A stretch of 64,000 nt of DNA from Phoenix dactylifera (GCF_009389715.1 NW_024067666.1:1839001-1903000); one strand, 5' to 3'; positions 22,474 through 35,359 are shown, counted from the first letter of the stretch. Program-made: numbers and translations. Notes: generated by a model not told the origin, from the letters alone.

Positions 22474-25248
22474 TGTAATGTCCGGGCCCACAACCTACTA
22501 GGCCCAATAAGAAATAGGCCCAGTTAAGGGTTGGGCCCAAATTTCACTGTAGCCAGCATAATTATTATCAGGAATAAAAAAAAAAAAACGAAGGGATAAG
22601 ACCGACAGGGAGAGGTTACCGCACCCCCTGCTGGCAGCCGATGCCGGCGCGCCGGAGACAAGGGGGGGCGGCGGCCAGTCCCGAAGTATGGAGGAAAGGA
22701 GAGGATGGGACCTCTCAGAGGGGGGTTTCATCCTCTAAACAAATATTTAAGCCTCTGCCGGCAACCCCAAATCACAGACCCCCCTAAACACCGAACGAGA
22801 GAAAGAGAGAGGGAGCCGAAGCCCTGGAGCCTAAGGCCAAGGAGCCCTGAAGCTCTGAAGAAGGGGGGACTACCAGGGAGGAAGCACTGCCCGACTACAC
22901 CCGACTAAAACCAGGTATGGACTCCCTGTTAATAAAATTATAAAGCATGGAGAAACCCCTCTGTGGGGTGCTCTTCCCCTCTGTGTCAACAGTGACATAG
23001 AGGGGAGGAGGCCGGCACAGGAGAGGGAGAAAAACCCACAATCCCTGGGTCGGGCCGGACTCACAGGCCGCGACCATCCGGACCGAACCCAACCGGGTTC
23101 GGCCTGTTGACGAACCGGACACCGCGGCCTCGGCCGCGGGTACCTTGGGGTTCGGGGGGGCAACCCAGGCCGCCATATCTGGCCGGGACGACAACAGAGG
23201 CGGCCACAGGGCCGCCAGCCCCGGCCGGACCACCACCTCTTCTCCGGCAAGGGGTGGTGGTGCCGGAAGGAAGGACCAAGGAAAAGAAAAGAAAAGAAAA
23301 AAAAAATAATAATAATAATATAAAATGAACTCACCGGACCTTAAGGCTTCATCCCCTCCGGCCATGCCTTGCCGTGGACGGAGCGGGTGGAGGCTCTCGG
23401 GTAAAGCCGGATCCCGACCCACCTCCGAGCCCTTCCCCTCTCCGGCATCACTTTGGAGGGAGGAAGGGCTGGCCTTCCCTTCCGCCGGTGCACCGGGGGG
23501 AAACCCCCGCCTCGGTCGGTGGATCGGGGGGAGCCTCGTCTCCCCGGTTGCCTGCGGGAGAAGAAGGGGAGGAGACAGTGGGTTTCGGAGGGGGGACAAA
23601 AGGGGTCGGAGGCTAGGGTCTCGGCGAAAACAAAGAAGAAAAAAAAAGAGAAAGAGAGAGAGAAGGAGAGGGAGTGACCGAGAGGGAGAAGGCCACAGAT
23701 CTGGCCGGAGGAGAAGAAGGGGGCCGGAGGACCGGCCGGAGGCGTGGGTTTCGGTGGAGACGAAGGAGAAAAGAGAGGAGAGAGAGGAGAGCGGGAGATG
23801 AAGAGGCGGAAGCCTCTGGAAGGGGGGAAGAAAACCTGATAACGGGTTCGCGGGTCGGATCCGAATCCGAACCCGCAACCCGTTAAGCCCAAAGAAAAAG
23901 AAAAAGAAAAAAAAAAAAGAAAAAGAAAAAAAAAAGGGGAAAGGGTTTAGCCAAATTTGACTAAACCCGAGCCCAATCAAATTTGGGCTAAGTCTGGACA
24001 AGCCAGACTATAAATTTAACCAAAATTAAACCCAAATTAAACTTGGGATTAAGCCTAATGACCAATTAGAAGGCCAATTAAACCATATGGACCCAATCAA
24101 GGCTCCAATATGAACACATTAGACTTGGGCTAAATTTTGGGTAGAATCCAAACAAGTAAAAGGAAATAATATGCTCATTATAATGTGATTTTAGGTGACT
24201 CAGGATCCGTCACCAGGACGTAAGAAACTTGGGAGAAAACGAATCACTGTAAGTAACCTGTCCTAATCCTGTTATGGATCATGTTATGTTATTAATGGTT
24301 TCTAAGCATTTATTTTAAGTATATATGTTTCATACATGATATGTTACAATGCATAAGTAACTTTAATGATCCCAGAAGCTATGGCTATGTATGCAACATG
24401 ATGATACTGATATTATAATCATGCATGTAAGTTTATAAAGTCTTAGCTAGCCCAGAGGCACTATAATGGGCTCAAAGATGCTACTGAGAATGACTGAGCC
24501 GCCAGTGGCTGAATAGTAACTGAGCTGCCCCGCCAGTGGCTGAATAGTAACTGAGCTGCCCCGCCAGTGGCTGAATAGTAACTGAGCCTGCCCCGCCAGT
24601 GGCTGAATTGGAATTGGGCCTGCCCCGCCAGTGGCTGAATAGTAACTGAGCTTGCCCCGCCAGTGGCTGAATAGTAACTGAGCTAGCCCCGCCAGTGGCC
24701 GAGTCTGACTTCGCAGTAGCATCCGAGAGTAAAAGGACCACGGCATGCCGGGGGGCATGGTTTCATATGCATATAATATGAAAATTTTGTGATTTGCACT
24801 ACTGCTTCGTTTAAATTGCATACTTATTATGCCAGGATGATTATTAGATAAACATGCATGTCAGCTTCTCAAAACCCTGATTTACATGTTTAGTTTACTG
24901 GTTGATCCGGTAGGATTATGCAGGATTACTTACTGAGCCGTGTAGCTCACATCTGTTTATGTTTCGTTTTCTTTCAGATCCTCACCAGTGATCGCCGTCA
25001 GATATGTTTTTATTTTGTTACAGAGCTTCGTATTTTTGGAGAAGCTTATATACTTCTGTACATTTGAATAGCATAGAAGTTCTGTATTTTTGGTTTCAAA
25101 CTTGAAGGTTGTACTGCAAACTTTTAATATATATATAAGGATGAATCCTTTTTGGCTACCTGTTACCCCTGTATGAGGCTGCGTGCTACTGTGGGCGATA
25201 GTCGGCAATAGCACGGCCGTGTCACGGATCCGGATCCGGGGCGTGACA
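22474..25248 (+). repeat. Left (5') LTR, 2775 bp
   Basis: It starts TGTAATGTCCGGGCC and ends GGGGCGTGACA. It has a GC-rich, GA-rich first half and an AT-rich second half. ATATTTAAGCC near 22742 is a plausible promoter TATA box. It contains the 31-bp minisatellite near 24.5 kb. Long open frames on either strand here are composition artefacts and appear in the same place in the right LTR. Confidence 0.95.
24497..24705. repeat. 31-bp minisatellite in the left LTR
   Basis: About six copies of a unit containing CGCCAGTGGCTGAATAGTAA followed by CTGAGC..GCCC. The same array is in the right LTR at about 31880-32088, with three private substitutions there. Confidence 0.92.
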
Positions 25249-25253
25249 TCTAG

Positions 25254-25266
25254 TGGTATCAGAGCC
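25254..25266 (+). other. Primer binding site (initiator tRNA-Met)
   Basis: TGGTATCAGAGCC lies 5 bp after the end of the left LTR. It is complementary to the 3' end of plant initiator tRNA-Met, the usual primer for minus-strand synthesis in this group. Confidence 0.93.
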
Positions 25267-25410
25267 TTAGGTTAAACAATAGAATAACCATAAAATGCCT
25301 AAGGAAAAGGGTAGTTAAGAATGTCATCGTCATAGAAAATGTTATAATATGCTAGTTTATCATAACCTCACTTTAAAAATTTTTGACTGCTAGGTGATCA
25401 TTAGGAAGAT

Positions 25411-26383
25411 ATGGATGACGACCGGAGACCACCCTCCCCGGAGCCCAGCGAGCGGTCAGTTTCCCCGGATACTCCACGGTCTGCAGCAGGTCAGGCAGGC
25501 CTAGCCGGAGTGTATCAGCTTATGGCGCAAGTGCTGCAACAGCAGCAGATGATGCAGTTGGCCGCTATGCCATCAGCAGACTCCTGCTATGAGAGGTTCC
25601 GCCGACTGAACCCCCCGACCTTTGAGGGTGGGTCTGACCCTATGGCGGCTGAAACATGGATCCGGGAGATAGAAAAGATGTTCCGAGCCCTCCACTTTCC
25701 TGATGAGGTGACAGTCCAGCTGGCGACCTCTATGCTGACAGGAAACGCCGAATACTGGTGGACGGCCATGGAGACGGCTTATGCCGTTGACAGACTCACC
25801 TGGAGGGACTTTAAGAGGATGTTTTACAATCAATACTTTCCGGACTCAGTGCACCTGGCGAAGCAGAATGAGTTTTTGACACTAACCCAGACTGACCAGA
25901 TGTCCGTTCTGGAGTACGCCAATAAATTTAACGAACTGGGACGATTTTGCCCCCAGTTCATGGAGGATGAGAGAAGTAAGGTGAACCGGTTTGAGCAGGG
26001 ATTGAGGTACGGGATTCGGTCCCGAATATCCTCCCATTTATTCTCAAGCTACAAAGATGTACTGGACCGAGCCTTGAAGGTTGAGGCTGACCTGATACGG
26101 TCCGAGAGAGAGGGAGGACCTGAAGAGGACCCGGTCATCAAGAGCACCGAGTAGTGGGGCTGGAGGCAGCAAGGGGTCTGTGCCCAAGAAGAGACAGAGC
26201 AGAGGCTGCCCCACCTGTGGCGGAAACCACAGGGGTACCTGCATGAAGAAGACCGGAGCTTGTTATTCTTGCGGGCAGACAGGACACATCGCCCGCAACT
26301 CCCTAGCCGAAAGAAGGACGAGCCCAGACATACTGCACCAGAGGACCAGAGATCGAGGGGTAACCCCCGGGTTTTCGCACTGA
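25411..26383 (+). pseudogene. Retrotransposon gag, frame-disrupted
   Basis: The first frame, 25411-26154, encodes 247 residues with the retrotransposon gag domain at about 60-175 (PPTFEGGSDPMAAETWI, EYWWTAME, FKRMFYNQYFP, FNELGRFCP). It ends at a premature TAG at 26152. The following zinc-knuckle region is open only in another frame (26180-26383): [12 protein letters not shown], then [13 protein letters not shown]. The CX2CX4HX4C knuckle lacks its last cysteine because a second shift lies there, at about 26300. After it the frame matches gag's first frame again and continues into pol. A one-base gain and a one-base loss would explain the pattern; I infer this from motif order only. Confidence 0.9.
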
Positions 26384-29300
26384 CTCGACAGGATGCCAGT
26401 GCTAGCGATCAAGTGGTGACAGGTACACTTCTGGTCAACTTGGTTCCTGCCCTCATTCTATTTGATTCTGGTTCTACGCATTCTTTCGTGTCGGTTAGCT
26501 TTTCCAGACAATTACATAGCACATCTGAGAAATTAGTGGAACCATGGCATGTTGCTACACCCCTTCAGAAAACCGCAATTGTTGACACTAAATATAAAGA
26601 TTGCATAATTCAGATAGGGAAAAAAGAATTAGAGACAAATCTTTTACAGCTTGACATGCAAGACTTTGATATTATCTTGGGCATGGACTGGATGTCACAG
26701 TATCACGCCTACATTGATTGTTACCACAAGAGGGTGGTATTTCGGATACCTGGAGAGCAAGAATTTTTCTTTCAGGGCGATATACCCCTTCAAGATGCTC
26801 CTACACTACACTTTATTTCTGCCTTGAAAGCTGGAAAGGCTGTGAGAAAAGGGTGTATGGCCTATCTGGCCTGTGTAATGGATGCCCAGAAAGAGACCAA
26901 ACTGGAAGATATTCCAGTAGTCAGAGAATATCCGGATGTCTTCCCGGAGGAATTACCAGGATTACCCCCAGACCGAGAGATCGAATTCACAATCGACCTC
27001 GCACCAGGAGAGGGGCCAGTCTCCAAGGCTCCTTACCGGATGGCCCCTGCTGAGTTAAGGGAATTGAAGGTACAGCTACAAGAACTCCTGGATAAAAAGT
27101 TCATCCAGCCCAGTGCGTCGCCATGGGGAGCTCCTGTCCTATTTGTGAAAAAGAAAGACGGGAGTATGCGGCTATGCATCGATTACCGGGAATTGAACAA
27201 GATAACCATAAAGAACAAATATCCCCTACCTCGGATCGATGACCTGTTTGATCAGCTGCAAGGCGCCCAAGTCTTCTCCAAGATAGATTTGAGGTCAGGC
27301 TACCATCAGCTGAAGATCAAATCTGAGGATGTGCCAAAAACTGCATTTCGAACCAGGTATGGGCATTATGAATTTCTGGTTATGCCTTTTGGACTGACCA
27401 ATGCCCCGGCTGCATTTATGGACTTGATGAACAGAGTCTTTAAACAATATTTGGATCAGTTCGTGATAGTTTTTATCGATGACATTTTGATATACTCAAA
27501 GAGCCGGAAGGAACATAAAGACCATTTGAGGGTGGTGCTACAAATCCTTCGAGAGAAGAGGCTGTACGCCAAGCTGAACAAATGTGAGTTCTGGCTGGAC
27601 AGTGTGGCGTTCCTCGGCCATATAATCTCCAAGGAAGGAGTGTCAGTGGACCCCAAGAAGATAGAAGCGGTGGTGGATTGGCCTCGTCCCACCAACGCCA
27701 AGGAAATAAGAAGCTTTTTGGGATTAGCCGGGTATTACCGGCGATTTGCGGAAGGGTTCTCCAAAATAGCTACCCCCTTGACCCAGTTGACTAAGAAACG
27801 GGCCAAGTTTATCTGGGACAGCAAGTGTGAGAGGAGCTTCCAGGAGCTTAAACAAAGGTTAGTTTCTGCCCCAATTTTGACATTACCGTCCTTAACTGGA
27901 GAATTTACCATCTACAGTGATGCTTCCAAGAACGGGCTAGGCTGTATGCTGATGCAAGATGGCAAGGTGGTAGCCTATGCCTCGAGACAGCTGAAACCCT
28001 ATGAACAGAACTACCCGACACCTGACCTAGAGTTGGCCGCAGTAGTGTTCGCCTTGAAACTTTGGAGACATTATTTGTATGGCGAACACTGTGATGTGTA
28101 CACCGACCACAAGAGCCTGAAGTATATATTCACCCAGAAGGAATTGAATATGAGGCAAAGAAGGTGGTTGGAACTCTTGAAGGATTATGACCTGAGTATT
28201 AAATACCACCCAGGAAAGGCCAACGTGGTGGCGGATGCCCTAAGCAGAAAGTCAGTTATAAGCTCCGCCGCTTTACTCACCACTCAACCACAGATTCAGA
28301 AGGATCTTGATAAAATGCAGGTTGAGGTGGTTACCCAAACTACAAAAATTTTGCTGGCCGCCTTGAGTATACAACCAACCTTGATCGATAGAATAAAAGT
28401 TGCCCAGCAGTCTGATGAGCACATTTGCCAGCTCAAGGATGAAGTGGAGAAAGGGTTGCGACCCGAACTCCAAATGCACCCAGATGGCACTCTAAGGTTT
28501 GGCCACCGACTGTGTGTACCGGCAAATGTTGACCTAAAAAGGGAAATCATGGAAGAAGCCCACCAATCCCGTTTCTCTATTCATCCAGGCAGTACTAAAA
28601 TGTACCGGGACCTTCGGGAACATTACTGGTGGAAGGGGATGAAGAGAGAAATAGCTGAGTTTGTGGCCCGATGCTTGACCTGTCAGCTAGTAAAAGCAGA
28701 GCACCAGAGGCCAGCAGGGTTGCTGGAACCAATAGAAATTCCTGAATGGAAGTGGGAGCACATCACGATGGATTTTGTTACAGGACTCCCCAAAACGGTG
28801 AGAAAGAATGATGCACTGTGGGTGATTGTTGATCGCCTTACAAAATCAGCTCATTTTCTGCCATTCAGAATTGGTACTCCTTTAGACAAGCTGGCCCAAT
28901 TATACATCGATGAGATTGTACGCCTGCACGGAGTACCAGTGAGTATCATTTCTGATCGTGACCCCCGATTCGTGTCCAGATTCTGGGAAAGCTTTCAGAA
29001 GGCCATGGGTACCGGACTGAGGCTCAGTACAGCATACCACCCCCAGACTGACGGCCAGTCAGAGCGGACAATCCAAACTCTGGAAGACATGCTGAGGGCT
29101 TGCACTGTGGACCTAGGTGGAAACTGGGATAGTCACATACCACTGGTGGAATTTGCTTATAACAATAGCTACCATTCCAGTATCCAGATGGCCCCATACG
29201 AAGCTCTCTATGGGAGAAGATGCCGATCCCCCTTACACTGGGATGATGTCGGGGAGCGGAAAATGCTAGGCCCCGAACTGGCCCAGCACACCAGAGACAA

Positions 29301-29910
29301 GGTACTACTAATTAAGCAAAGGCTTCAGGCTGCCCAGGATAGACAGAAAAGATGGGCTGACAGAGGAAGAAGGGCCTTGGAATTTTTGGAGGGGAACTTT
29401 GTCTTCCTAAAAATTTCACCATCAAAGGGTATTACCCGATTCGGAAGACACGGCAAATTAAGTCCTCGCTACATTGGCCCATTTGAGGTTCTTGCTAGAA
29501 TAGGCAAAGTTGCCTACAAATTGGCCCTACCTTCAGAGCTATCAGGCGTACACAACGTCTTTCACGTCTCTTTGTTACGGAGGTACGTTCCGGATCCCAG
29601 CCATGTGGTACCACATGAGCCTCTGCAATTAAATAAAGATTTAACCTATGAGGAGGCTCCCCTGCGCATCATAGACAGAAAAGAGCAAATTCTCCGAAGG
29701 CGCACCATTCCCTACGTTAAAGTCCAGTGGACCAACCACACTGAAAGGGAAGCTACCTGGGAATTGGAGGAAGAGATGCGACAACGCTACCCTCAGCTCT
29801 TCGAGAACCGAGGTATGTTTAATTTCGAGGACGAAATTTATTTAAGGGGGGAAGGATGTAATATCCGGGCCCACAACCTACTAGGCCCAATAAGAAATAG
29901 GCCCAGTTAA
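26260..29910 (+). CDS. Retrotransposon polyprotein (protease, RT, RNase H, integrase, chromodomain)
   Basis: An open frame of 1216 residues. Its first dozen or so codons are an out-of-frame reading of the gag knuckle and start at a TTG, so the real pol part begins near 26300. Visible in order: aspartic protease DSGSTHSF (about 69-76); reverse transcriptase with [12 protein letters not shown] and catalytic FIDD (about 405-408); RNase H with [19 protein letters not shown] and [11 protein letters not shown]; integrase zinc site ([12 protein letters not shown] to CLTCQ), then the D-D-E core ([22 protein letters not shown] in [11 protein letters not shown]); and a chromodomain-like end ([20 protein letters not shown]) that may target insertion to certain chromatin. 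All key catalytic residues I can check are present. The frame runs 54 bp into the right LTR before stopping. Confidence 0.95.
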   Translation: MLFLRADRTHRPQLPSRKKDEPRHTAPEDQRSRGNPRVFALTRQDASASDQVVTGTLLVNLVPALILFDSGSTHSFVSVSFSRQLHSTSEKLVEPWHVATPLQKTAIVDTKYKDCIIQIGKKELETNLLQLDMQDFDIILGMDWMSQYHAYIDCYHKRVVFRIPGEQEFFFQGDIPLQDAPTLHFISALKAGKAVRKGCMAYLACVMDAQKETKLEDIPVVREYPDVFPEELPGLPPDREIEFTIDLAPGEGPVSKAPYRMAPAELRELKVQLQELLDKKFIQPSASPWGAPVLFVKKKDGSMRLCIDYRELNKITIKNKYPLPRIDDLFDQLQGAQVFSKIDLRSGYHQLKIKSEDVPKTAFRTRYGHYEFLVMPFGLTNAPAAFMDLMNRVFKQYLDQFVIVFIDDILIYSKSRKEHKDHLRVVLQILREKRLYAKLNKCEFWLDSVAFLGHIISKEGVSVDPKKIEAVVDWPRPTNAKEIRSFLGLAGYYRRFAEGFSKIATPLTQLTKKRAKFIWDSKCERSFQELKQRLVSAPILTLPSLTGEFTIYSDASKNGLGCMLMQDGKVVAYASRQLKPYEQNYPTPDLELAAVVFALKLWRHYLYGEHCDVYTDHKSLKYIFTQKELNMRQRRWLELLKDYDLSIKYHPGKANVVADALSRKSVISSAALLTTQPQIQKDLDKMQVEVVTQTTKILLAALSIQPTLIDRIKVAQQSDEHICQLKDEVEKGLRPELQMHPDGTLRFGHRLCVPANVDLKREIMEEAHQSRFSIHPGSTKMYRDLREHYWWKGMKREIAEFVARCLTCQLVKAEHQRPAGLLEPIEIPEWKWEHITMDFVTGLPKTVRKNDALWVIVDRLTKSAHFLPFRIGTPLDKLAQLYIDEIVRLHGVPVSIISDRDPRFVSRFWESFQKAMGTGLRLSTAYHPQTDGQSERTIQTLEDMLRACTVDLGGNWDSHIPLVEFAYNNSYHSSIQMAPYEALYGRRCRSPLHWDDVGERKMLGPELAQHTRDKVLLIKQRLQAAQDRQKRWADRGRRALEFLEGNFVFLKISPSKGITRFGRHGKLSPRYIGPFEVLARIGKVAYKLALPSELSGVHNVFHVSLLRRYVPDPSHVVPHEPLQLNKDLTYEEAPLRIIDRKEQILRRRTIPYVKVQWTNHTEREATWELEEEMRQRYPQLFENRGMFNFEDEIYLRGEGCNIRAHNLLGPIRNRPS
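29844..29856 (+). other. Polypurine tract
   Basis: AAGGGGGGAAGGA lies directly before the TG of the right LTR, the expected primer site for plus-strand synthesis. Confidence 0.92.
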
Positions 29911-31287
29911 GGGTTGGGCCCAAATTTCACTGTAGCCAGCATAATTATTATCAGGAATAAAAAAAAAAAAACGAAGGGATAAGACCGACAGGGAGAGGTT
30001 ACCGCACCCCCTGCTGGCAGCCGATGCCGGCGCGCCGGAGACAAGGGGGGGCGGCGGCCAGTCCCGAAGTATGGAGGAAAGGAGAGGATGGGACCTCTCA
30101 GAGGGGGGTTTCATCCTCTAAACAAATATTTAAGCCTCTGCCGGCAACCCCAAATCACAGACCCTCCTAAACACCGAACGAGAGAAAGAGAGAGGGAGCC
30201 GAAGCCCTGGAGCCTAAGGCCAAGGAGCCCTGAAGCTCTGAAGAAGGGGGGACTACCAGGGAGGAAGCACTGCCCGACTACACCCGACTAAAACCAGGTA
30301 TGGACTCCCTATTAATAAAATTATAAAGCATGGAGAAACCCCTCTGTGGGGTGCTCTTCCCCTCTGTGTCAACAGTGACATAGAGGGGAGGAGGCCGGCA
30401 CAGGAGAGGGAGAAAAACCCACAATCCCTGGGTCGGGCCGGACTCACAGGCCGCGACCATCCGGACCGAACCCAACCGGGTTCGGCCTGTTGACGAACCG
30501 GACACCGCGGCCTCGGCCGCGGGTACCTTGGGGTTCGGGGGGGGCAACCCAGGCCGCCATATCTGGCCGGGACGACAACAGAGGCGGCCACAGGGCTGCC
30601 AGCCCCGGCCGGACCACCACCTCTTCTCCGGCAAGGGGTGGTGGTGCCGGAAGGAAGGACCAAGGAAAAGAAAAGAAAAGAAAAAAAAATAATAATAATA
30701 ATATAAAATGAACTCACCGGACCTTAAGGCTTCATCCCCTCCGGCCATGCCTTGCCGTGGACGGAGCGGGTGGAGGCTCTCGGGTAAAGCCGGATCCCGA
30801 CCCACCTCCGAGCCCTTCCCCTCTCCGGCATCACTTTGGAGGGAGGAAGGGCTGGCCTTCCCTTCCGCCGGTGCACCGGGGGGAAACCCCCGCCTCGGTC
30901 GGTGGATCGGGGGGAGCCTCGTCTCCCCGGTTGCCTGCGGGAGAAGAAGGGGAGGAGACAGTGGGTTTCGGAGGGGGGACAAAAGGGGTCGGAGGCTAGG
31001 GTCTCGGCGAAAACAAAGAAGAAAAAAAAAAGAGAAAGAGAGAGAGAAGGAGAGGGAGTGACCGAGAGGGAGAAGGCCACAGATCTGGCCGGAGGAGAAG
31101 AAGGGGGCCGGAGGACCGGCCGGAGGCGTGGGTTTCGGTGGAGACGAAGGAGAAAAGAGAGGAGAGAGAGGAGAGCGGGAGATGAAGAGGCGGAAGCCTC
31201 TGGAAGGGGGGAAGAAAACCTGATAACGGGTTCGCGGGTCGGATCCGAATCCGAACCCGCAACCCGTTAAGCCCAAAGAAAAAGAAA

Positions 31288-31319
<32 letters not shown>

Positions 31320-32631
31320 GGGAAAGGGTTTAGCCAAATTTGACTAAACCCGAGCCCAATCAAATTTGGGCTAAGTCTGGACAAGCCAGACTATAAATTT
31401 AACCAAAATTAAACCCAAATTAAACTTGGGATTAAGCCTAATGACCAATTAGAAGGCCAATTAAACCATATGGACCCAATCAAGGCTCCAATATGAACAC
31501 ATTAGACTTGGGCTAAATTTCGGGTAGAATCCAAACAAGTAAAAGGAAATAATATGCTCATTATAATGTGATTTTAGGTGACTCAGGATCCGTCACCAGG
31601 ACGTAAGAAACTTGGGAGAAAACGAATCACTGTAAGTAACCTGTCCTAATCCTGTTATGGATCATGTTATGTTATTAATGGTTTCTAAGCATTTATTTTA
31701 AGTATATATGTTTCATACATGATATGTTACAATGCATAAGTAACTTTAATGATCCCAGAAGCTATGGCTATGTATGCAACATGATGATACTGATATTATA
31801 ATCATGCATGTAAGTTTATAAAGTCTTAGCTAGCCCAGAGGCACTATAATGGGCTCAAAGATGCTACTGAGAATGACTGAGCCGCCAGTGGCTGAATAGT
31901 AACTGAGCTGCCCCGCCAGTGACTGAATAGTAACTGAGCTGCCCCGCCAGTGGCTGAATAGTAACTGAGCCTGCCCCGCCAGTGGCTGAATTGGAATTGG
32001 GCCTGCCCCGCTAATGGCTGAATAGTAACTGAGCTTGCCCCGCCAGTGGCTGAATAGTAACTGAGCTGGCCCCGCCAGTGGCCGAGTCTGACTTCGCAGT
32101 AGCATCCGAGAGTAAAAAGACCACGGCATGCCGGGGGGCACGGTTTCATATGCATATAATATGAAAATTTTGTGATTTGCACTACTGCTTCGTTTAAATT
32201 GCATACTTATTATGCCAGGATGATTATTAGATAAACATGCATGTCAGCTTCTCAAAATCCTGATTTACATGTTTAGTCTACTGGTTGATCCGGTAGGATT
32301 ATGCAGGATTACTTACTGAGCCGTGTAGCTCACATCTGTTTATGTTTCGTTTTCTTTCAGATCCTCACCAGTGATCGCCGTCAGATATGTTTTTATTTTG
32401 TTACAGAGCTTCGTATTTTTGGAGAAGCTTATATACTTCTGTACATTTGAATAGCATAGAAGTTCTGTATTTTTGGTTTCAAACTTGAAGGTTGTACTGC
32501 AAACTTTTAATATATATATAAGGATGAATCCTTTTTGGCTACCTGTTACCCCTGTATGAGGCTGCGTGCTACTGTGGGCGATAGTCGGCAATAGCACGGC
32601 CGTGTCACGGATCCGGATCCGGGGCGTGACA
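29857..32631 (+). repeat. Right (3') LTR, 2775 bp
   Basis: It starts TGTAATATCCGGGCC and ends GGGGCGTGACA, the same length as the left LTR. Differences seen by eye include G/A at position 7, single changes in the early leader, A-run length changes near 30682 and 31280-31310, three changes within the minisatellite, and single changes near 32117, 32141, 32257 and 32278. Confidence 0.95.
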
Positions 32632-32636
32632 TATTT

Positions 32637-34492
32637 TTTTCTAAACATACTACTAGAAAAGTATGCATGGGCCAAAATGAGGAATATAATTTTGATAATG
32701 ACACATGACAAAGTTCAACCGCTACAAATGACTCATTATAAATCCATCTTTTTCCACATGAAAAAACTATACTCTATTTTGCTTTCAGTAGTCTAAATTT
32801 CCTTCTTAGGAGAATAGTTTGTTCATTTAATGTAACTAATCTAAACCTTAATATAAAATTCATGCTATTCAATGGTACACAAAAGACAGTCTCTTCCATT
32901 TCTCTAGTCCTCAAATATAAGAAAAAAATAGAGGAATAGAGAGTTAGAGATCCTTGAGCGCTCCTACGGGCCCTAACAGTGTATCGAGTTCGGATCGGGT
33001 CAGGTTGTAAGTTAGAAAACGCAAAATGCTCTAAAAATTAAATGAGTCAGATCAGAATTTAGTAAATTTAGATTCGAGTCTAATTTTAGAATCCAACCGA
33101 GCCCTGAGTTCTTTAAATGGAGTTAGATCAATCCACCCTATATTTACAGCCTTATATACTAATAATTTCATTTGTGTAGCAGTGCTTGCGGACGAGTGTT
33201 TGATAAATAGGCTTATAGGAATGAGTGACTATGATTGGCGGCGTGCACGATGGTACGATGCATGCAGTATTGGATATAAAGTTTTCATGGGTAGATTCGA
33301 CAAACTGGTGTCACAAAGTGGGTACGATTGTCGAGTTACCAAACCTCACTTGGCGACTGGCGACAAGCGACCAAGACTGGCGCTCCGTGACTCCTTGTTT
33401 CACGCGGCCATCCATTGCTCACTCGCGCCCGTGCTGTCATAAACTTCGCCCGTCGCTGTCTCTCGGGCCACGCGCGCGTGGCTGCCGTTCTCATGAACAC
33501 GACGAGGAACGGCATCGCGTGGACACGCAACCTTTAGGCCCTCTCCTCTTTTATTTCTTCAAGCTTGGAGAAGGATTTAATAAGGCACTTTGAAGAGGCC
33601 AAACATGTGCCGATTTCTAGTTGTTCGTATAAAAATTGCAGGCACTTTCTCCATGGAAGTTGCAATGATACATGAGTTAAATTAGTAGCATATATTAAGA
33701 TATTGATTAGAGAAACATCAAACTCTGACTTTGAGCAATATGATGGTAATAGGTTACTACTATGGCTTAGATCCTAGACCTCTCTCAAGGAAGATTAGTG
33801 CCAACCAACCAAATTAACAATTGTTGGCATATCAAATATCAAGCACCCGCCAGTATAATATATAATATATCTTAATTATCTTGACTTATTTAAATTGATA
33901 TATAAATTGACACCTCTTCTCTAATATATATAATGATCGATATTCTTCAATCTATATTTAACCATCCCATATAGGATTTTAACCCCAATAAATTAATGCG
34001 TATAACCATGTTAGTCCTCGTCTTACTATGTCGGTCAGTTTTTTAAGAACTTGGTTTCTCACTTATTAGCTATGACCTAGTTATGTCTCAATATATTGCC
34101 CTTCAAAGCTCGTAACTAAAGAGAATACTTTAGATCTTTACAACAAGAGCTTGGCAAGTTGTTTGTGAGTTTCATGTCTCACGTACGCCATTGCCCTTAT
34201 ATGAAGCTCTCTTGCACTAGACAAGATTTGCACCACTAATTTTTGTGCGTAAGAAGAGTTTTGGCCAAAGACAGGAGGTGAGCGAATTACAACCCAAGTG
34301 CAAATTACTCTAAATTTTTATCTTGCTTAGCTGCTCACTTAGGTTATCCGTGGGGTTAACCTAATATAGAAGGTGATGAGTGGAGAATAAATGGTAGGAG
34401 AACGAGAATTTCTATTATTGGATGGATTAAGCTGAGAAGGATCCTAAAAAATAGAAGTACTATTATAAATCACCTTTTAAAATCGAAAATAT
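32637..34492. other. Intergenic, no gene recognised
   Basis: This is mostly AT-rich. The segment 33230-33590 is markedly GC-richer and keeps short frames open on both strands, but none matches a family I know. A degenerate GGGTC/GATCC-type repeat lies at about 32985-33110. I see nothing else. Confidence 0.45.
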
Positions 34493-34718
34493 TGTCTTGT
34501 TAGAGCAGGAAAATGAGTTGCGTCCTATCACGAAGTATTGTCCGCTTTGGGGAGGCCCCTCCGCCTTTTCAGGACAAGAGATACTCCTCACAGCTTTGTC
34601 CAAAAGGCGCCTTGCGAGAGAAAGGAGATAAACATCCTTTATAAGCACAACTATTTCCACTACTCAAGCAGTATGGGACTAAAGGTTTGTAGCCCCCCTT
34701 TACACCCCTAACATGCCT
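34493..34718. mobile_element. Small solo LTR (TRIM-sized)
   Basis: The body is 34498-34713 (216 bp) with inverted ends TGTTAG..CTAACA, flanked by TGTCT (34493-34497) and TGCCT (34714-34718), 4 of 5 matching. Interior phrases such as TTGTCCGCTTTGG, a CTTTATAAGC promoter-like stretch and TATGGGACTA near the 3' side resemble LTRs of small plant retrotransposons. There is no coding part. Confidence 0.6.
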
Positions 34719-35359
34719 TATTTTTTTAGGATCATATATTGATGGTTCCATCAAGGTTGGAGTTTCTTCTTTCCTTCGGCAACGTCTCTCTTTGAATTAG
34801 TTTAGAGGAGAATTTATCCAAACAGGCCTTAAGGTTGGTGGGGTTACTGAACCGATATAAGATATAATATGATATAGAGAAAATTTTCGTTGAATCTGTA
34901 CAGGATCGAACGAACAGGATCTGCACCTGGCTATTCAAGTTCTCTTGAGCTAAAATATTCTACGCAAAGGGATGGAACAAAATTATTACTTTCACAAAAG
35001 GGAACTCATTCATCAAAATATTTTCAATTTCAGCTTGAATCATCATAGAACAGGATCTAGTGCCTAAATACGTAATCATGGAATTGAAGTTGATCTTTGA
35101 AAAAGAAAAAAAAAAAGAAAGAAAGAAAGAAACATGGAGCTTAAGCTGTACACTTGATGGTGCAGCGTTAGCATCTATCAACCAACAACATGAAGTTGGG
35201 ATTCAATATTGTTAACCTCACTTAACCCCCAGACTTCTCAGCCCAGTTTAAACCATCCATAGGGTAGGAGATAATGATGAGATACTCGGTGCCGTGACTC
35301 TTGCTTGTTCCTTTCGGTGCCGTTCGTATTATATATTATAAGCAACCCTCTTTCACAAA
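34719..35359. other. Intergenic upstream of the tRNA gene
   Basis: I see no gene. An A/G-rich run (GAAA repeats) is at about 35097-35132. Confidence 0.45.

Larger units (their letters stand above)
22469..32636 (+). mobile_element. Complete Ty3/gypsy chromovirus (Del/Tekay type) LTR retrotransposon
   Basis: The element is 22474-32631 (10,158 bp), flanked by the perfect 5-bp duplication TATTT (22469-22473 and 32632-32636). The order is LTR, initiator-Met primer site, gag, protease-RT-RNase H-integrase-chromodomain, polypurine tract, LTR. RT before integrase marks Ty3/gypsy. The chromodomain-like tail and long LTRs point to Del/Tekay chromoviruses. By eye the LTRs differ at roughly 15 substitutions plus a few homopolymer length changes over 2775 bp, mostly transitions, so the insertion is young (inference). 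Gag carries two frame shifts, so this copy would need gag from another element. Confidence 0.97.

Noticed and set aside
22895-24001. 368-residue minus-strand open frame, repeated at 30278-31384
   Set aside because: It lies wholly inside both LTRs, is Pro/Ser/Leu/Phe low complexity from GC- and GA-rich DNA, changes frame at A-run length differences between the two LTRs, and shows no domain.
24497-24705. CRISPR-like reading of the regularly spaced 31-bp units
   Set aside because: The units are contiguous tandem copies with no unique spacers, lie in an LTR, and this is a plant nuclear genome.
33182-33593. Overlapping open frames on both strands in a GC-richer patch
   Set aside because: No recognisable domain, no splice partners and no conserved pattern. 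Kept only as unexplained GC-rich intergenic DNA.
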